Source: Hoeflea_A sp965249925
GTDB lineage: Bacteria > Pseudomonadota > Alphaproteobacteria > Rhizobiales > Rhizobiaceae
Direction of reading: 5' to 3'
Length of the DNA stretch: 64,000 bases
Assembly: GCA_965249925.1 (NCBI GenBank)
Contig: OZ252260.1
Location: forward strand, 2,046,001 to 2,110,000
Part shown: one piece after another, positions 24,718 through 33,330 of the stretch
Layout: each line of letters begins with the position of its first letter
Numbering within the stretch: position 1 is the stretch's first letter
Notes under the pieces: generated by a model
Database searches by the model: none
The model's input: only the letters and a program-made list of their open reading frames with translations
What the model was told of the DNA's origin: nothing
Position numbers and translations under genes: made by a program

Positions 24718-25662
24718 ATGAAAGCGGTAATTTGCCCACGATACGGACCCCCGGACGTGCTTCAGCTTCGCGAGGTTGACAAACCCTCGCCCGGCAGAAG
24801 GGACGTTCGCATCAAAGTGATGGCGACGGCAGCGACGACGAGCGATTGCCGTGTGCGCGCCTTTCGGTTTCCCCTGTGGCAGCCGATCGGGCTGATGATA
24901 CGGCTGGCGGTCGGAATCACCAGGCCGCGCCACCCGATCCTTGGCATCGTCCTGGCGGGAGAGATCGAAGCGGTTGGCGACGCGGTGACACGCTTCAAGC
25001 CGGGAGACCAGGTCTACGGCATGACGGGCCCACGCTTCGGTACCTATGCCGAGTTTGTCTGTCTGTCGGAAAACGACGTTCTGGTGTCGAAACCCGCCTG
25101 CGTCAGCTACCGGGAAGCGGCAGCCGTCGCCTATGGCGGCCTGCTGGCCGGACACTTCCTGCGCAAGGGTGACATCCGCAACCGCAAAAAGCTTCTCGTT
25201 TATGGTGCATCCGGTGCCATCGGAACCGCTGCGGTACAGCTTGCCTGCCACTACGGCGCGCAGGTCACCGGCATCTGCAGCACGGCGAATCTGGATCTGG
25301 TGCGCTCGCTGGGCGCCGAGTCGGTCGTGGACTACACACGGGACGATCTGGTCAGCCGGGGCGAGACCTACGATTTGGTGCTGGATGCCGTCGGCAAGGA
25401 CAAGGACTCGGCAATGAAGCGCCAGTGCCGGAGGGTCGTGGCGCCCGGCGGCCGTTATGTCTCCGTCGATGACGGCCTGGGCCGCTCCCACCGGGAAGAC
25501 CTGCTACTGATCAACCAACTGTTGGAGGCGGAGCGCTTTCGTGCCGTGATCGATCGATGCTATCCGCTGGACGGAATCGTCGAGGCGCACCGCTACGTCG
25601 ACATCGGACACAAGAAAGGCAACGTACTGATCACTATCGGTGAAGATGAGCGGGGCGTATAG
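24718..25662 (+). CDS. MDR-family NAD(P)H:quinone oxidoreductase-like protein
   Basis: This is a 314-residue medium-chain dehydrogenase/reductase. It begins MKAVICPRYGPPDVLQL, shows GDQVYGMTGPRFGTYAEFV in the GroES domain, and has the nucleotide-binding motif GASGAIG at about 163-169. The zinc-binding cysteine cluster of alcohol dehydrogenases is absent, placing it with zinc-independent quinone/enone reductases. The C-terminal segment DGIVEAHRYVDIGHKKGNVLITI is family-typical. It is divergent from the AraC regulator and probably induced by that regulator's ligand, often a reactive carbonyl or lipid-like compound in related pairs. Confidence 0.88.
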   Translation: MKAVICPRYGPPDVLQLREVDKPSPGRRDVRIKVMATAATTSDCRVRAFRFPLWQPIGLMIRLAVGITRPRHPILGIVLAGEIEAVGDAVTRFKPGDQVYGMTGPRFGTYAEFVCLSENDVLVSKPACVSYREAAAVAYGGLLAGHFLRKGDIRNRKKLLVYGASGAIGTAAVQLACHYGAQVTGICSTANLDLVRSLGAESVVDYTRDDLVSRGETYDLVLDAVGKDKDSAMKRQCRRVVAPGGRYVSVDDGLGRSHREDLLLINQLLEAERFRAVIDRCYPLDGIVEAHRYVDIGHKKGNVLITIGEDERGV

Positions 25663-25750
25663 GCTGCGCCGTTATGACACGGCCTCGGCGCGGTGCACCC
25701 AAACGCCGCCATGCTTACATTCTATGCAGACCTGAACAGGACGCGCCGCA

Positions 25751-26245
25751 ATGCGAGAAGACAGGATGCTTTCGGCGGATGTCACCGCCACCGCTCTTCC
25801 GGCTGACAGTGTGTTGCATGCACGACGCGCGCCGGGAGATTTCCTCGACTGCTATTGCGTTGCTTCCGACATGCCACCGCGCAAGGCGGCCGAGATCATC
25901 ACCGAATTCCCCGCCTGGGCACGCCGTCTCATGGTGCTTCGCGGGGTGCTGACTGCGCCGTTCGGACTGTCCAACGACGGCCCGCCGGCGCCCGACAAGG
26001 TCGGTGTATTTCCGGTGGAATCGGAATCCGGGCAGGAGCTGATCGCCGGCTTCAACGATAGGCACCTCAACTTCCGCGTGTCCGTGCTGTCCCGCGACGG
26101 GCAGGTGTTCCTCGCCACCTGGGTGCATCCGCACAATTGCGGCGGCCGGTTCTACCTCAAGGCGATCCTGCCGTTTCATATCCTCATCGCCCGCAACGCA
26201 CTGGCGCGTGTCGCGGCTGTGGATTCTCTAGAACCGCGTCCGTAA
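25751..26245 (+). CDS. DUF2867-like hypothetical protein
   Basis: This 164-residue protein resembles DUF2867: an early DFLDCYCVASDMPPRKAAEII segment, WARRLMVLRGVLTAPFGL, then a beta-rich stretch SVLSRDGQVFLATWVHPHNCGGRFYLK and a hydrophobic C-terminal helix. The fold is probably SRPBCC-like. It follows the MDR oxidoreductase by 88 bases in the same direction and overlaps the end of the convergent autotransporter gene by 18 bases. The function is unknown. Confidence 0.75.
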   Translation: MREDRMLSADVTATALPADSVLHARRAPGDFLDCYCVASDMPPRKAAEIITEFPAWARRLMVLRGVLTAPFGLSNDGPPAPDKVGVFPVESESGQELIAGFNDRHLNFRVSVLSRDGQVFLATWVHPHNCGGRFYLKAILPFHILIARNALARVAAVDSLEPRP

Positions 26246-29182
26246 CCCGACCCGCGCTTCGCCGGTGAACGCGTCGTCGGTTCCGTAACCGACCTCGAAA
26301 CCGGCGGTCGCCGAGGTTTTGCCGCCATGCCCTGCAAAAACGAAATCGGCTCCGACGAAGCCGCGTGCCACGGCGTCCTGGTCGCCCGGCGCGAAAACCA
26401 AAGTCTGGCCGAGTAGCGTGGCGCTGACGTCATCGCCCCAGTTGAAGATGCCGTCGACACCGGCCCGCAGCACCGTCTGCATGGCACCGGTATCGTACTG
26501 CGCCTTATGCGCCTGATAGGCGAGCTGACCGCGGATTTCGCCGAAATGTGCCGACCGGCTGCCGACCGACAGATTAGCCGAAGAGCCGCTTTCCGTGTAG
26601 CCGTCAAGATAGAGCCCGGCATAGCGCAGGCGTACACTCGGCGTCAGCGGCTTGCCGAACAGATCTCCGTTTCGGCCGATCGTCAGGGCCGGGCTGAAGA
26701 AGTAGCCGTTGTAATCCGCCGTAGCCGTCTCGATGCCGCCAACCACCATATTGTTGAGCACTGTCCGGTCGCTGTCATAGAAGCCGACCCCGATCAGTCC
26801 GTGAAACTCGATGAAATGGCTGTCGCCACTGTGGCTGAAGTAGCCGCCGCCGAAGATGTTGTTGGCCTCGGTATCCGTCGCCGTCCCGGAGGCGTTGGTG
26901 CTGCTGTAGGCATAGCCGCCATAGAAACCAACGGTCCTGATGGCCGAAAGCGACCGGTCGATACCGCCGATGACGCCGCCCAGCGCAACGTCGTAGCCGA
27001 CGGTATTGCCAGAGGCATCCTGATCGCGGTAGGCGCCGATCAGGCTCGCCCAGCCGCCCTTGTGGGAGGTGGCGCCGGGATCCTTACCGAAGGCGAAGGT
27101 CTGGGCTGTGGGCCGGATCGACGCCAGACGCGCATCAAGTGCATTGGAGACCGTACGGGACAGGTCGAAGAATGCCAGATCCGTCGCCGCGAAGCCGGTG
27201 ACGTCGATGGTCGCCGCCACATCACCGGCTACGGCCAAAGGCATGCCGTTGCTGTCGATGCTGGCCGGCAGGCCGTCGAAGGTCAGGTAGGTGCTCATGC
27301 CCGGCGCGATCAGCAACGTTCCGCTGGCCGGCTGGGTAAAGGTCAGGCCGCCCTGTAGCGCGGCGCCCGGCAGCAGCGACAGTACCGCGTCGGCGCCGTC
27401 CAGGTTGACGGCATTGGCCTGCTCGCTGACCGTCTTGCCGGATATGGTTACGCTGTTGCCGGTCGCGGTGGCCTGAATGGCATCCGCGCCGGCGCCGGTC
27501 GCGTGGATCAAGCCGCTGTTGAAGATGGCGTTGCTGCCGCCGCCGGCCAGAATGCCGTGAGCGTCGGTGCCCGACGTGCGGATCGAACCGCTGTTGTCAA
27601 CGGTATTGTTACCGTCACTGGCCCGTATCCCAACGGCGCCATCCTCCGTGGTGACGATCGAGTCGCTGCTGGTGTTCGACACGTTGTTGTTGCCGCCATT
27701 GGCAACGATGCCAAAGGCGTCGATACCGTTGGTGACGATCGAACCGTTGTTGACGATCGTATTGTCGCCGCCGGTCGCCTGAATGCCGAAGGACTCGGAC
27801 CCGGACGTGGCGATCGAACCGTCGTTGGTGATGGTATTGCTACCATCCTCCCCGCGAATGCCGGCGGATTGCGAACCGCCCGTTACGATCGAACCGCTGT
27901 TGGTGACCATGTTGCTGGTGCCGCTGAAGATGCCGTCGCTGCCGTCACCTTCGGTCGTGATCGTGCCGCTGCTGTTGACCGTGTTGTCGCCGCCGGTGGC
28001 CTGAATGCCGTAAGCCGTATCGCCCATGGTCGATACGGCCGCCTCGTTGGTCACGGTGTTGCTGCCGCCTGACGCGAAAATACCGTGAGACTGACCGCTC
28101 ATGGTGGCGACGGTGCCGGTGTTGACCACGGTGTTGCTTCCGGCACTTGCCCGAATGCCGACGGACCCGGCGCCGCTGGTTTCGATCGTTCCGCTGTTCG
28201 AAGCGCTGTTGCCACCGCCGCTGACGACGAGGCCGCCTGCATCGGGCCCTGCCGTGGCGATCATATTGCTGTTGTCGACTGTGTTGCCGCCACCGGTTGC
28301 CTGGATGCCGAGGGACTCAGAACCTTCGGTGGCGATCGAACCACTGTTGGTCACCGAGTTGCCGCCGTTGATGGCGCGGATTCCCGCCGCCTGGGGTCCG
28401 AGCGTCTCGATCGCCCCGCTGTTTGTGGTGGTGTTGTTGGCGCCGCTCGATATGCCGTCGCTGCCGGCACCGACCGTGAAGATGGATCCGCTGCTGTCGA
28501 TCGTATTGCCGCCGCCCGTGGCTTCGATGCCAAAAGACGCGTCGCCACCGGTCGAGATATCCGCTTGATTGTCGACGGAATTGCCGCCGCCGGTAACCAC
28601 AATGCCCGGTGACAGTGCAGACGCCGTGGCGACCACATTGGTGTTCAGGACGGTATTGTTGCCGCCGGTGGCAAGGATGCCGGTGGATTCCGAACCGATT
28701 GTGTCGACCGTGCCGGAATTCGTCACGGAATTGCCGCCCCCGGTGGCAAAGATTCCCTGCGCGCCGGTACCCTCGGTACCAATCAACCCGCTGTTGACAA
28801 TGGTATTGCTGCCGCCGCTAACCCGGACGCCGTGCGACAGGTCGCCGGTGGTGTTGATGGTGTTTGCGTTGTTGATGGCATTCCGGCCGGTCTCGGCGCG
28901 GACCCCGTCGGATTCGAACCCGTCGGTGGTGATCAGGCCAAAATTGTCGACGCGATTGTTCTGACCAGTGGCAAAGACACCGAGATTGTTTGGACCCGAA
29001 ACCGTGATCGAACCGGTATCGGTGATCGTCAACGAGTCATCGCCGTTGATATCGAAACCGCCATTGGTTTCGGTCGTGTTTGCTGAAATGACAAAATCAT
29101 CCGCGAACGCGGTCGAGATGGAAAACAGGGTTGCCGCCAAAACCGCGGCGGCGCTTACATGAGTATTACCTGGGAAGTACAT
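26228..29182 (-). CDS. Type V autotransporter with 25-residue passenger repeats
   Basis: This is a 984-residue surface protein. A signal peptide (cleaved after STAFA, residue 27) leads into a passenger of about 20 tandem 25-residue units (residues about 68-567) of the pattern GIxATGGxNTVxNSGSIxTxG, expected to form a beta-helix. A linker then joins the autotransporter beta-barrel (about residue 720 to the end, which closes with ...VGLRTRF and a terminal Phe, as needed for outer-membrane insertion). ATG 29182 follows GAGGGCGACCG. Units 7 and 14 each lack one residue, revealing a seven-unit super-repeat. A protease or other catalytic motif is not visible, so adhesion or biofilm formation is more likely. 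Confidence 0.88.
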   Translation of the reverse strand: MYFPGNTHVSAAAVLAATLFSISTAFADDFVISANTTETNGGFDINGDDSLTITDTGSITVSGPNNLGVFATGQNNRVDNFGLITTDGFESDGVRAETGRNAINNANTINTTGDLSHGVRVSGGSNTIVNSGLIGTEGTGAQGIFATGGGNSVTNSGTVDTIGSESTGILATGGNNTVLNTNVVATASALSPGIVVTGGGNSVDNQADISTGGDASFGIEATGGGNTIDSSGSIFTVGAGSDGISSGANNTTTNSGAIETLGPQAAGIRAINGGNSVTNSGSIATEGSESLGIQATGGGNTVDNSNMIATAGPDAGGLVVSGGGNSASNSGTIETSGAGSVGIRASAGSNTVVNTGTVATMSGQSHGIFASGGSNTVTNEAAVSTMGDTAYGIQATGGDNTVNSSGTITTEGDGSDGIFSGTSNMVTNSGSIVTGGSQSAGIRGEDGSNTITNDGSIATSGSESFGIQATGGDNTIVNNGSIVTNGIDAFGIVANGGNNNVSNTSSDSIVTTEDGAVGIRASDGNNTVDNSGSIRTSGTDAHGILAGGGSNAIFNSGLIHATGAGADAIQATATGNSVTISGKTVSEQANAVNLDGADAVLSLLPGAALQGGLTFTQPASGTLLIAPGMSTYLTFDGLPASIDSNGMPLAVAGDVAATIDVTGFAATDLAFFDLSRTVSNALDARLASIRPTAQTFAFGKDPGATSHKGGWASLIGAYRDQDASGNTVGYDVALGGVIGGIDRSLSAIRTVGFYGGYAYSSTNASGTATDTEANNIFGGGYFSHSGDSHFIEFHGLIGVGFYDSDRTVLNNMVVGGIETATADYNGYFFSPALTIGRNGDLFGKPLTPSVRLRYAGLYLDGYTESGSSANLSVGSRSAHFGEIRGQLAYQAHKAQYDTGAMQTVLRAGVDGIFNWGDDVSATLLGQTLVFAPGDQDAVARGFVGADFVFAGHGGKTSATAGFEVGYGTDDAFTGEARVGLRTRF
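27482..28981 (-). repeat. Tandem 75-bp coding repeats of the autotransporter passenger
   Basis: About 20 units of roughly 75 bp encode 25-residue beta-helix rungs. Unit lengths are constant except for 24-residue units starting near residues 243 and 417 and one 27-residue unit near 491. The spacing of the short units (174 residues, 522 bp) and paired similarities such as STGGDASF/STMGDTAY and ATEGSESL/ATSGSESF show a block duplication of seven units. Confidence 0.85.
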
Positions 29183-29348
29183 CGGTCGCCCTCGAATAAA
29201 AAATTGCACAGTCGTCTGTGTTCCGGCCCCGGATATTGATCTTTGCGCACCGCCAGCCGCAACACAAGTAAAGATTGCGCGCAGGCGATGCGTGCTGATC
29301 GTTACCGATCTCCATGCTACAGTGCTCGGGTACACGGGAGGAAAGGTC

Positions 29349-29558
29349 ATGAGCGACAGCGTCTACAAAATCATTGAGATCGTCGGCACCAGCCCCGAGT
29401 CGTGGGACAAGGCGGCTGCCAACGCCGTGGCCCGCGCGGCCGGGAGCTTGCGCGATCTGCGCATCGCCTCGGTAACGGAGCAGGACCTGGTAATCGAAAA
29501 CAACGCGGTCAAGCTTTACCGAACCAAACTGAAGGTGTCCTTCAAGTTCGAAGAATAG
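29349..29558 (+). CDS. Dodecin family protein
   Basis: This 69-residue dodecin begins MSDSVYKIIEIVGTSPESWDKAA and ends KLYRTKLKVSFKFEE. Dodecins form dodecameric shells that store or buffer flavins (FMN, riboflavin) in bacteria. The SVYK.IEIVGTS start and the C-terminal beta strand are the family hallmarks. The flavin-stacking tryptophan position of archaeal dodecin is not at its usual place, where LRDLRIASV occurs instead, so ligand preference may differ. The start is ATG 29349, after GGAGGAAAGG. A second, more divergent dodecin is encoded at 51702-51908. Confidence 0.88.
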   Translation: MSDSVYKIIEIVGTSPESWDKAAANAVARAAGSLRDLRIASVTEQDLVIENNAVKLYRTKLKVSFKFEE

Positions 29559-29711
29559 GACGCCGGCTGACCGCCGAAGCCAGCGGATTGACGATCTCGC
29601 GCGATAGACCGTCCGTCAGAAAGCGACGGGGCGACGATGCCGTTCGACTTTTCCCTTGAGGCCAACGATGCTAGGACCGGTCAGCGACCGTCATCGGTTG
29701 CTCCGGAACGC

Positions 29712-30788
29712 ATGGTCGGGCCGAACATGTTCGTAAAGACGATACGTTGGATCGCCGTCCTGGCACCGTTGCTGGCCCTGCAGGGCTGCGGCAACCTGGC
29801 CTACTATGCGCAGTCAATGGACGGTCATCTCAGCCTGATGTCGGCGAGCCGGCCGGTCGACAAACTGCTCGACGATCCGTCGGCGCCGACGGCGGCCAAG
29901 GAGCAGCTGGCGCAGGCCCGTGACATCCGGCAGTTCGCCATCGACGAATTGGCGCTGCCGGACAACCGCTCCTATCGCAAATATGTCGACACGGGCCGAC
30001 CATTCGTCACCTGGGCGGTATTCGCAGCGCCGGAACTGTCGCTGCAGATGCGCACCTGGTGTTTTCCGGTGGTCGGCTGCGTCCCCTATCGCGGCTATTT
30101 CTCGGAACAGGCAGCCGACCGTTTCGCCGACGGCATACGCCGGCAGGGCGATGATATTTATGTCACCGGTGTGCCGGCCTATTCGACGCTCGGCTTCTTC
30201 GCCGATCCGCTGCTCAACACCATGTTCGGGCGCGGCGAGACGTACCTCGCGGCGACGGTGTTTCACGAACTGGCGCATCAGGTTGTCTATGTGCCGGGCG
30301 ATGCCGTGTTCAACGAATCCTTCGCCAGCACTGTCGAGGAAACCGGCGTCGAAAAGTGGCTGCGCCAGCGTGGCGACACCGCGACGCTGGCGCGCTACCA
30401 TGCCGGCCTGCGCATCGACGCCGAGTTCGTGGCCCTGGTTGCCAGCGCCCGTGAAGAACTCAACACCGTTTACACGAGCGACGCCAGCGACGCGCAGAAG
30501 CGTGCCGAAAAAGAGGCCGTTATAGCAGACCTGCGTATACGCTACCGTCGGATGCGCGACGGTCCGTGGAAGGGCTTTAACGGTTACGACCGATGGTTCG
30601 AAGGACCGATCAACAACGCCAAGCTCGCGCCGATCGCCGTCTACAGTGATCTGGTGCCCGCCTTCAGGCGGCTGCTCGCGCTATGCGACGACGATTACGC
30701 GCTGTTCTACGGGTCTGTCGAGCGGATCGGCAAGCTGGACTTCGAGCGGCGGCGGCAAGCCTTGCTTCAGGCAACGCGCTGCGGCTGA
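29712..30788 (+). CDS. Lipoprotein zinc aminopeptidase (PF10023 type)
   Basis: This predicted outer- or inner-membrane lipoprotein has about 358 residues. The lipobox is LALQGC (Cys26 with this start). The metalloprotease motif is HELAHQ in ATVFHELAHQVVYVPGDAVFNESFAS, where the NESFA glutamate is the likely third zinc ligand. The family is annotated as predicted aminopeptidase. Starts at 29637, 29712 and 29727 are all possible; ATG 29727 gives the shortest canonical signal. It is followed 22 bases later by a convergent small membrane protein. Regulation is unknown. Confidence 0.83.
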   Translation: MVGPNMFVKTIRWIAVLAPLLALQGCGNLAYYAQSMDGHLSLMSASRPVDKLLDDPSAPTAAKEQLAQARDIRQFAIDELALPDNRSYRKYVDTGRPFVTWAVFAAPELSLQMRTWCFPVVGCVPYRGYFSEQAADRFADGIRRQGDDIYVTGVPAYSTLGFFADPLLNTMFGRGETYLAATVFHELAHQVVYVPGDAVFNESFASTVEETGVEKWLRQRGDTATLARYHAGLRIDAEFVALVASAREELNTVYTSDASDAQKRAEKEAVIADLRIRYRRMRDGPWKGFNGYDRWFEGPINNAKLAPIAVYSDLVPAFRRLLALCDDDYALFYGSVERIGKLDFERRRQALLQATRCG

Positions 30789-30810
30789 ACCCATGGATCG
30801 CCCGGTCCAA

Positions 30811-30993
30811 TCAGTCCAGCGGGAGCTCCGTCCCTGTCGTGGTGGTCCAGCTTGCAGGCCAGTAGCCCAGCACTTGCAGGCCCCACGCCGATACGCAAAT
30901 GCCGACAAACACCAGCGAAAACAACAGGACCTGTCGCCACGTTGGTGGTTTCTTGAGCAATCTCCGATTGGACATCAAGGGATCGATCGGCAT
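30811..30993 (-). CDS. Small single-pass membrane protein
   Basis: This is a 60-residue protein (MPIDPLMSNRRLLKKPP...). ATG 30993 follows GGAGGCGCGAG, a strong ribosome site. A basic cytoplasmic N-terminus (NRRLLKKPPTWRQ) precedes one hydrophobic helix (VLLFSLVFVGICVSAWGL, about residues 21-40) and a short Thr-rich tail, giving an N-in topology by the positive-inside rule. A longer in-frame reading (to 31110) adds sequence without coding character. It lies 34 bases downstream of the ECF sigma factor gene in the same direction, so it is the tail of that operon. It has no recognised family. Confidence 0.7.
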   Translation of the reverse strand: MPIDPLMSNRRLLKKPPTWRQVLLFSLVFVGICVSAWGLQVLGYWPASWTTTTGTELPLD

Positions 30994-31027
30994 TCTCGCG
31001 CCTCCGCAAGGACAGCAATATCGGAAT

Positions 31028-32308
31028 TCACACCCGATGTCCTGCCGGTTTCGACGACTCTGAGACAAGCTGGTCACGTTCGGCTTCCAGCCAGCGCCTG
31101 ACGGCAACATCTGTCGTCAGCGAGATGGCCTTGTCGTAGGCGGTGCGTGCCGCCTCCGGGTCGACGTTGCGCAGCAGATGGGCGCGGGCCGCCCAATAGG
31201 GCTGGAAACCGGCAATGGCGTTGTCGCCGATCATCGCCTCGGCCTGGGCCAGCGCCCGTAACCCCGCCTCAAGACCGTCGGCGTGACCGATGGCGGCGGC
31301 TCGCGCGACCGCGGCGCCCGAGGTCGGCGCGATCGCCATCAATCCTTCGTAAAGCTGGCAGATCGCCTGCCAGTCGGTCCGTCCCGTCTCCAGCCGGTCG
31401 GCGTGCACGGCCTGGATGGCGGCCTCAAGCTGATAGCGGCCCGGTGCGCCAGCTTTGGCAGCACGCCCAAGCAGCACGTTGGCGCGCCGCAGCAGGGTCC
31501 GGTCCCACAGATCAGGCTTTTGCCGATCGAGCGGAACGAAAGCGCCTTCGCGGTCGAACCGACTGGCACGCCTTGCATGGGAAAAGCAGATCAACGCGTC
31601 GAGACCGAGGACTTCCGGCTCGTCCGGCAGGAGACCGCTGAGCACGCTGGCGAGGTAAAGGGCCTCGCCAGCCATGTCCCGCGTCAGGTCATTGGGCCGC
31701 CGGTCCCAGCCGAGCGCGTAGGCACCATAGACCGCCTCCAGGACGGCGGTGAGTCGCTCCGGCATAACATCCCTGTCTGGCAGGACGAACGGCACGCGCG
31801 CCTGCCGGATCTTACGCTTAGCGCGCACCAGGCGCTGTGACAGCGTGGCCACCGGCATCAGAAAGGCCGAGGCGATGTCGGCCGCATCGAAACCCAGCAC
31901 CACCTGCATCATCAGCGGCGTGTGTATCTGTACATCGAGTGCCGGATGCGCGCAGGCGAACAACAACTTCAGGCGCTCCTCCGGGATGGCGTCATGGTCG
32001 ATGCCGTCGACTACGCTGACAATGTCCTGCATGGCTTCGTCGTCAATCGATCCAGCGGTGGTGCGCGCGGCAGCGCTGCGGGCGACATCGATGAGCCGGT
32101 TTCGCGCCGCTGTCAGCAACCAGGCCTCCGGTTTGTCGGGAACCCCGTCACGCGGCCAGGTGGCAAGCGCTTTGGCGAACGCATCACCGAGGGCATCTTC
32201 GGCGTCGGTGATGCTGCCGCTGCGGCTGGCAAGGAGGGCGACCAGACGGCCGTAGGACGCACGTGCGACCGATGCGGCCGCAGCGCGCGCCTGGTGATCG
32301 TCGGCCAC
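31028..32308 (-). CDS. ECF42-type sigma factor with C-terminal TPR-like domain
   Basis: This is a 426-residue sigma-70-family protein. Region 2 reads YGRLVALLASRSGSITDAEDALGDAFAKALATWP, region 4 includes PVATLSQRLVRAKRKIRQA, and about 200 C-terminal residues form the DUF6596/TPR-like domain (VYGAYALGWDRR to the end). This layout, with an adjacent DGPF/YCII gene, defines the ECF42 group, whose activity does not rely on a linked anti-sigma factor. GTG 32308 is chosen because it starts 5 bases after the DGPF stop and the upstream in-frame sequence lies within that gene. The target promoter is unknown. Confidence 0.87.
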   Translation of the reverse strand: MADDHQARAAAASVARASYGRLVALLASRSGSITDAEDALGDAFAKALATWPRDGVPDKPEAWLLTAARNRLIDVARSAAARTTAGSIDDEAMQDIVSVVDGIDHDAIPEERLKLLFACAHPALDVQIHTPLMMQVVLGFDAADIASAFLMPVATLSQRLVRAKRKIRQARVPFVLPDRDVMPERLTAVLEAVYGAYALGWDRRPNDLTRDMAGEALYLASVLSGLLPDEPEVLGLDALICFSHARRASRFDREGAFVPLDRQKPDLWDRTLLRRANVLLGRAAKAGAPGRYQLEAAIQAVHADRLETGRTDWQAICQLYEGLMAIAPTSGAAVARAAAIGHADGLEAGLRALAQAEAMIGDNAIAGFQPYWAARAHLLRNVDPEAARTAYDKAISLTTDVAVRRWLEAERDQLVSESSKPAGHRV

Positions 32309-32313
32309 GGCCG

Positions 32314-32679
32314 TCAGCCGTAGGGATTGCCGCCCGCCGGCATCCCGGAAGCACGGATTTCGACGCTGCCATGATGTACCGCCGGGCATTTTTCGGCCCA
32401 GGCGAGTGCTGCGTCGAGATCCGGCACGTCGATGACGAAGAAGCCGCCGAGCTGTTCCTTGGTGTCGGCAAAAGGGCCGTCCTGAACTGTGGTTCCGCCG
32501 ACTTTGCTGATGGTGGTCGCGGTCGTCGAGGGCCGCAGCCAGTCCGTGTCGACAAAAACACCCGCCTGTTTGAGGGCGTTGATGTATTCGCCGTAGACCT
32601 TCAGGCTCTGTTCGATTTCGGCGGGGCTGGCATCGGCGTGGCCGGATTCGTCGCTGTAGAGAAAGAACGTGTAGCGCAT
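32314..32679 (-). CDS. DGPF (YCII-related) protein
   Basis: This 121-residue YCII-fold protein has the defining motif DGPFADTKEQLGGFFVI (about 67-83). It begins MRYTFFLYSDES and ends VEIRASGMP. DGPF proteins are the standard genomic partners of ECF42 sigma factors and are usually within their regulon. Catalysis is unproven. Its stop is 5 bases from the sigma factor start and its own start lies 27 bases after the SRPBCC stop, so the three genes form one operon. Confidence 0.9.
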   Translation of the reverse strand: MRYTFFLYSDESGHADASPAEIEQSLKVYGEYINALKQAGVFVDTDWLRPSTTATTISKVGGTTVQDGPFADTKEQLGGFFVIDVPDLDAALAWAEKCPAVHHGSVEIRASGMPAGGNPYG

Positions 32680-32706
32680 GGTTCGGTATCCTCTCTGTGT
32701 CGTGCT

Positions 32707-33225
32707 TCAGGCGCGGTCAGCCGCGGCGTCGCCGAGCATTTTGAGACCCAGTTCATAATCCGCCCCCAGCATACCGTCCAGGAACAACGCCAGCACGCGG
32801 CCGAACGGATTGATGCCGAAGTCGGTCCGCGTCGACCAGGTGACGCGGGTGCCGTCGTCAGCCGGTTCGAGCCGGAATGTGGTGACCGGCTTGCCCATCG
32901 GCCCCAGATCAATGAGCATCGTCACGGACTGGTTTTCCTGCACCGCCGTGATCGTCTGTGTGCCTCTGCCGTCCTGGCCGACAAAGGCGAAGCCGGAGCC
33001 GACGCCGCGGTCCGGGCCATGCAGATCGATCCGGAGGTCCGGATCCTTGGCCTTGTGCGGGTTGAATCGCTGGTAACCGGCATTGGATGCGATCAGCGAA
33101 AAGATCTTTTCGGCCGAGGCGTCGAGCACCGCCGAGCGCTCGACGACAGTGCTCGACGGCAGCAGGAACGGGGTGGTGGCGATGCCGGCGAGTGCAACCG
33201 CGCCGGCGATCAGATGCATGGTCAT
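32707..33225 (-). CDS. SRPBCC family protein with N-terminal membrane anchor/signal
   Basis: This is a 172-residue protein. An N-terminal hydrophobic segment (MTMHLIAGAVALAGIATTPFLL) probably anchors it in the membrane. A polyketide-cyclase/START-like fold follows (SSTVVERSAVLDASAEKIFSLI, then GSGFAFVGQDGRGTQTIT and TRVTWSTRTDFG). ATG 33225 follows AGGAGACACCGAC. Proteins of this fold bind hydrophobic ligands. It is encoded directly upstream of the DGPF/ECF42 pair and downstream of an HxlR gene. Confidence 0.84.
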   Translation of the reverse strand: MTMHLIAGAVALAGIATTPFLLPSSTVVERSAVLDASAEKIFSLIASNAGYQRFNPHKAKDPDLRIDLHGPDRGVGSGFAFVGQDGRGTQTITAVQENQSVTMLIDLGPMGKPVTTFRLEPADDGTRVTWSTRTDFGINPFGRVLALFLDGMLGADYELGLKMLGDAAADRA

Positions 33226-33330
33226 GTCGGTGTCTCCTGTGTCGTTTGATCCATGAAAGACTTTGCTTTCACTGACTAGACGAGCGAGCGGAGACGCGAT
33301 CGACACCCGGCGAACAAAAAATCGGTCAGT

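Noticed and set aside
24595..25491. N-terminal extension of the AraC regulator frame by about 300 codons
   Set aside because: The extension is antisense to the MDR oxidoreductase gene and lies beyond a good ribosome site and ATG at 24594.
27482..28981. CRISPR-like regular spacing of repeats
   Set aside because: The 75-bp periodicity has no spacer/repeat division and encodes in-frame beta-helix units; it is a coding repeat of the autotransporter.
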